Assembly (NCBI GenBank): GCA_033064195.1
Contig: JARBJD010000216.1
Location: 1 to 64,000, forward strand
Reading direction: 5' to 3'
Source of the DNA: Blattamonas nauphoetae
Taxonomy: Eukaryota; Preaxostyla; Oxymonadida
Length of the DNA: 64,000 nt
Under the pieces are notes generated by a model. It was not told the origin of the DNA. It searched no databases and saw nothing but the letters and a program-made list of their open reading frames with translations. Position 1 is the stretch's first letter. Each line of letters opens with the position of its first letter. The position numbers and the translations under genes are program-made. Below are positions 58,773-64,000 of this stretch, piece after piece.

Positions 58773-60012
58773 CAGTCACCGGAATCCCTCTCCCCCCCAA
58801 CGCGTCGATGATGCTGTACGGGCTCTCCTTCCTCAGCTCGCCACACATCCGTTCCTGTCCGATGTGTGATGCTTGGATGTGTCAACACAACTGCAGCTGC
58901 GTGTGCGGGCTTGCTCTCGTGATCGAACCTTCATGATAAAAAAACCCTGTTCGAACACAATTCACATTTTTCGCTTCTGACTGATCACAAATCAACGTAA
59001 AAACGCTGTCTGAGGTGCAAAAACTGTGAAAAGCCTCATATTGCATCATCTTCAGACATTTTCAACAAAACCCTCTCATCGCCTAATTAAGCGCCAACAC
59101 AGCTGGCGATTTGTTTGAATTACCAATTGGCTTGGTAGAGAAGTTCGAACAGCGTAAAGTCGGAAGGTCGGGGCCTGATCGTTTTCTTTCCAGAATGAGA
59201 ACGAAAAAAAGTGAATTGTCTGTTGAAATGAGTCTCCACAGAGAAAATGACCAAGGAATGGTGAGATGGCAAAGAGAAGGAATCGAGTGTCTGGAACACA
59301 ACGACATTCGACTTTGATGTGCTGAAATGGGAACGTGAGAATTATGAATGGCAGAGGAGAGAAAAGTACTGCGTTGGCACAGTGAAGTACGAAGAGTCGA
59401 GAAATGATGAGAAAGGAAGAGTGATCGCCAGGCTTCTGATTTGATCCCAGTGATCCCAGTCGGATCTGATCCCACTAAATACCTACAATACCATTTCGTT
59501 TCTTTCATTTCAAAAAAGTCTTCTTATATATGATATTTGAATGGAAAAAAAAGTAAAAAGGAAAATGGTCACTTCATAGATCATGAAAATGCAAACTTTG
59601 GGTGCTGCTGTTCAGTTTGTTCTACAACAATAATTATAAAAACAAGTCGATAATGCGTTATTATGTCTTCTTTGATGGTTTTTTCTCACTGACAAAAGTC
59701 AATGAAGGGAATACATCGAAAAAAGAAGTGTTGGTGATTGTGATCGTGCGTGTTTTTGGGAAATAAGAGCTGTCTGAAATATTGAAGAGCATTATGTGAA
59801 AACAAGAAGTGAATTGAACATGATTAATGAAGTGATAATGAGAAAATCTCAAAGGAAAAGAGTTGAAATATGATCTCAGTACAAATTTAGGCACTGACAT
59901 CAATTGATCCCAGTTTTACCTATTTTGATGGGACTACTCAGATGCCTGGTGATCGCGATAACGCGGTGATGATCGACGAGATGAAAAAAGGAGTCCCTCA
60001 AATGGCGAGATA
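58773..60012. other. Intergenic, possible old inverted repeats
   Basis: After a short coding remnant (58773-58940) the DNA is AT-rich and without genes. Near 59430-59470 there are repeated GATCCCAGT words, and an imperfect inverse of the flanking text lies near 59935-59960, possibly the ends of a decayed element of about 530 bp. Confidence 0.35.
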
Positions 60013-61024
60013 TAGGGGGTGTACTAATTATGTCCCCTCAGGTTTTCTACATATGCAGTGAGTGAAGATGGAAAACAAGACCAGACAGTAGCTTACACCG
60101 AGCCAGCGGACAGACTAAAGTTCGAATTTCACTTCAATATTGCTTTATTCATGAAAAACCGTCATTTTCATGTCTCCTCCTGCTTTGTTTTCACAGATTC
60201 ACTCCTTGATTGATGAAAATAATGAGAGAACTGGTTTAATGAGAGGAATACAGCATGAATTCTCGAATTTTGTGTGAATCTCATCATGGTTTGAGAGAAC
60301 CGGAGGATCCTTGACAATCATGACAGCACAACATGACAGATGTCTATCGTCCAATACATTCTGAAAGTGGATGTCAAAACTATGAAAGTTTGTCATTCTT
60401 CGACAGAGAGTCAATTCAACTTTGATCTAGTTCGTTTCCAGAGTGATTCACAGAAGACTTCGATTCTGATATTAATATGTTGAAATTTGAAGAATGAGAC
60501 GAAATTTCTGGAAAAAGGTGAGACTTCACACGTTTCCTCAAATGTGACTTTTTTCATTCTTGGTTTGAGTTTTACCGTGTGAAAACAAAAAGATTTGCAG
60601 AAACTGCGATCAAAGGTCCTTTTCTTCTAATTCATAACTTCACCTATTTTTAAAGAAGAAAAAATAGGTGATTCATAAAGTCAAATGAGTTGAACAAACC
60701 TACGAGTGAGGTCAGTACGAGATCCACTGTTTCGGCCAGATCAACGATTCTATCTCACAGATTTGCATGTTTAGAACAAAAAACCAGAAAAAAGGTGATA
60801 ATCACTCCAATTTGAAGTTAGACACAGTTATAGTCTCACATAGAATGAAAAATCTGTGAATCACTTTGAGATTTGTGCGATTTGAGTGAACTAATGAATA
60901 CGATATTGAAAATCTTTGCTTAAAATATGAATTGGCTCGGTGTAAGACTCTTGGCAAACAATCTGCTCAATTGACCGGGTCAACAGTGAGAAAACCCGAG
61001 GGGACATAATTAGTTCACCCCCTA
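60013..61024. mobile_element. Mariner-type non-autonomous element
   Basis: Inverted ends TAGGGGGTGTACTAATTATG and its near-perfect inverse (60013-60047 and 60990-61024), flanked by the dinucleotide TA on both sides. G-runs and an ACTAATTATG core next to TA targets are characteristic of Tc1/mariner ends. No transposase frame remains in the 1-kb interior. An internal hairpin around 60635-60680 pairs TCACCTATTTTT with AAAAAATAGGTGA. Confidence 0.75.
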
Positions 61025-61155
61025 TATGCAAAGAACAAACTGAAAGGAAGAAATGAGAGGTGGAACAAAGACGAGTGGAGTGAGAAGGAAAGAAAGAGAG
61101 AATGAAATGCAATCAAGATTTGTTTGGTATATATAGAGAGAATCCAACTCAACCA

Positions 61156-63997
61156 TCACGATTTTCCATCAACCATCTTCACTTGCTTCGTCTCTTCTGC
61201 ATGTGATGGTTTCTCGAGTGAAGGATGATCCAGAAAGCGTTCAATTTCTTCAAAAGTCGGCCGGTTCTTCGCATCCAGAGAGAGACACTGCGTGATCATC
61301 GCTGCGAGAGAGGCGTCCAGCCCTGCCATCGGAGGAAGCGCTCCGACTCCCAGTTGTCGCTGAGCATTCACTGCGTCCACTTCCCGAAAAGGAATCTGAA
61401 GTGTCTCCATCTCCCACAGAATCAGACCAAGACTGAACACTGCACACGCTCCACCATCCAACTCCTTCCCCTCCCCTGTTTCTGGCGCCTTCCATCGGTC
61501 TTCCTCGTGCTCTGCTTTCGGTGTGGACTGGTCTGTGTGTTTCTTGTTGTCTGACCAGACGCGAGATGGAACGAGGTGATCGTTGTCTTGTCCTGATTGT
61601 GTCTGTGCTGGCTGAATGATGGTCGTCTTGTTGTGCGGGCGTTGTTTGCAGGACAGACACACAACACCCGCCGAATCGAAAAAAACTTGGTGCGGCGAAA
61701 GCTGACGCAGAATGAAGTTGTGTGTCCCCTTCGCCGAGATCGACGAAAGAGCGGCAACCAGCTGCTTCTGAACTGCCATCTTGTCGACTGACATTCCTGG
61801 CGTTGGATGATGCAGTCGGTTGAACAGCGTGTCGTTCTTGTTCACTGCCCGTGTTTCGTTCCCATCCACACCACACGCTATCACAAAGTCTTCCAGTTTG
61901 TCATCTTCATCGTCTTTGTCATGGTATGAAGGCAAATTCGTTCTGATCTTTCCAGTTTCAACAAAAACGAGATCCTGACGCATTGCTTCAGTTGGAGTGG
62001 CAAAAGACGATTTGTGCAGTTGATCAGACTGATCGACCGTCTCTTCTTCGAATTTGATGTCTTCCACCATCGTGTTGATTTCTGTCATTTCGTTGGATTT
62101 CGCTGCTTTCTTCTGTTTGCGTCTTCGAAGCAGGATGACAACGATGACAATGAAGACGAGAAGAGCGACAGCGAGGATAACGACGAGAGGAATCCACCAT
62201 TTCATGTTGTCTCTCACGGCTTGCGAGCGTTTGTCGGCTGAGCTCTTCTGAATCACGAAAGATGTTGAGGATCGAACTTCATTCCCAAAAATCAGTCTTC
62301 CTTGCCATTCCAGCGACGAGTCCAGATCTTTCACGAGCGATGGCGGCAGGTCGAGAGAGATCAAGTTTTCTGTGAGTGATTTGCATGTTCCAGATGTCAG
62401 TTCCAACTTGGCTGTGTTTCCATCTGATTTCGATTTCGTGATTTCCACAATCTCGAGCCACAATCCACATGGAATCAGAACCGAGCCACTGATCTCAATC
62501 GAGTATACTTTGCTCTTCTTGTCCTGATTGCTCTTCGAGCCCGACGAGAGAGTTGGGATGAACAACGGCGTGTCTGATTTTGAATCCTCTCCCGACAATG
62601 AACAATCGTTTTGAGAGATCCAGAAGTGTGGATGCTTCTCGCCTGATCCATCACCGCCATACAGACTCTCAATTGTGATGTGGCCAGCGTTCGAGCAACG
62701 AATGTTGCGTCGGAAGGAAGGAAACACAGACTCAATGGGAGTGTTGTCGTGGAACGATCCCGCCTCGATCGAAAGATGGCCCCCCTCCATGTTGATCGCT
62801 CCTTGCGAGAGATGTGTGAGTTTTGCTGTGTCGATTGTTGTTGTGCAGTCCACAAGACGAAACGAACCACCCGACCAGCTGCACATGTCTTCCGGCGATT
62901 GTTGGGAATTCGATGTTTGGGCAGAGCCAACAATCGAGCAGCCTGTCAGAAGAACGCTGCTCGAGTCTCCGAACACAAACACAAACGAGTCAGACACACT
63001 CTGAATCAGAATGAGGATGTCGCTGATCTGGAGTGTGGCATCTTTCACTTCAATCATCCCTTTCCGCTCTCCCATCGATGCAGCAGACGGAATGCGGAGT
63101 GTTGGTCCAGCGAGTTGATACTTCGACAGAACCAGAAATCCATTCGATGGGATGAAGAGTGAGTTCGATTGCATCGTCGAATTCTTCTGCAGACTTCCAT
63201 GCAATGTCAACTGTCGCACAAGGAGAACTGGTCTCTCCACAGAACAGTTCATCACTTCCGGTGTTCTCATCGACGTGCAGTGTCAGATTGGTCGGCTTCA
63301 CTCCTGTTTTGAACCAAACCGGGTTTTCGAGAAGAACTATGTCGTGTTCAGGTTTGACATTGGTGATTGATTTCAGCGTGTAGTTTGTGTCGAACTGGAG
63401 TGTATCCTGCAATCCAATCAAAAGTGGAGGAGATGTGACTTTGCTTTCAGCGTTGAACAGAATCGTGAAAGATTGTCCATCGACGAGAGCGACGGAGTAG
63501 TTCCCCTGAAGATCCAAACCCGTTCCCAACAGTTCAATCGTCACGGCTGTGTTGAGAGTGTTCGGATGGACGATCGCTTCGGTCACTTTTGGAGGACGAG
63601 GGATTTGGAGAGTGAGACCGGAAGTGACATGAATGGGTGATCCATCGCGATGAGCTGAGCTGATCGAGTACATCTCTCCGAAGACGAGGCTGTCTTCCTC
63701 GTTCGTGTCGACAGAGTGAGAGCATTCCACATTTCCTTCGTTATTGACACTTCCTGTGATTGTTCTGGACTTGCTTGTTTCGGAGTGTGTAAGAACAACA
63801 GAATAATCTCCAGGTGACAGCACTCGACCAGTCAGTGTCATAATCACGTTGTCGCGCACTGGGTTCAGTTGACACTTTCCATCCTCAATCCGAGTTGGCT
63901 CCTTCATCGTTTCAAACGTCAGACCACTTTCGAAGAAGATCGGTTTCTGAGAACTGTCTTCCATCCCAACAATCTTGTACACTGTGTCGTACGTCAT
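61156..63997 (-). CDS. Second receptor-like pseudokinase (5' end beyond window)
   Basis: Paralogue of 5810-12820 covering its last two Ig-like modules, VDENTGSDELFCGE region, a membrane segment (MKWWIPLVVILAVALLV, near 62130-62205), RRRKQKK and a kinase-like tail. The tail keeps WKAPE and VFSLGLILWEMET but has SPHQVFFD in place of the HRD loop and no DFG. The upstream part (63050-63997) and the rest (61156-63270) are in different frames; the switch falls near 63160-63190, where the first gene also has about ten more residues. This is a small deletion, an assembly error or decay. The gene continues past the right edge. Confidence 0.75.
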
Positions 63998-64000
63998 GTT

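Noticed and set aside
59430-59960. Possible inverted-repeat element with GATCCCAGT units
   Set aside because: Only about 15 of 18 end positions match and no target duplication could be found; kept as a note, not a mobile element.

Overview
The window reads as nuclear DNA of a eukaryotic protist. Genes are broken by GT-AG introns, most only 29-61 bp long; TAA, TAG and TGA all end genes; a 5S rRNA tandem array is present. Two long surface-receptor genes (beta-helix repeats, one membrane pass, kinase-like tail) and a family of roughly 350-aa helical proteins match gene families I know from oxymonads (Preaxostyla), most closely Blattamonas nauphoetae. That assignment is from memory and sequence style, not from a search.

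Layout. 1-5054: eight 5S rRNA genes on the minus strand in a tandem array with units of about 575 bp, ending in a 602-bp inverted-repeat transposon inserted just upstream of the eighth gene. 5810-12820: a 2,336-aa receptor-like pseudokinase (minus). 13163-15946: a 927-aa helical protein of unknown function. 16245-21822: a P4-ATPase (lipid flippase) in 8 exons with a 24-copy acidic heptad repeat in its nucleotide-binding domain. 22249-31593: three minus-strand genes, an ARM-like/SPRY protein, a small PADR1 zinc-domain protein and a 15-exon ARM-repeat protein. 31677-34048: eIF4E in 5 exons and a GPALPP1-like (DUF3752) protein. 35102-40580: a three-exon 1,804-aa P-loop NTPase of Crinkler/RHS type (minus).

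40800-61100 is an accessory island: one large helical gene (43716-47866), one intact 357-aa family gene (48254-49327), several broken relatives, a protein-kinase remnant, and at least four more inverted-repeat DNA transposons. Elements at 41195, 49531, 54519 and 56031 carry short repeats inside their terminal inverted repeats; two hold gene-like cargo and none shows a recognisable transposase. A fifth, at 60013-61024, looks like a TA-flanked mariner-type derivative. 61156-63997 is the 3' part of a second receptor-like pseudokinase, paralogous to the one at 5810-12820.

The core genes are housekeeping or signalling genes (translation initiation, lipid flipping, chromatin or PARP-related, scaffold proteins) packed with short gaps. 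The island shows turnover by duplication, decay and transposon insertion. Exon joins were worked out by hand from splice signals plus reading-frame and family continuity, so they need transcript support.
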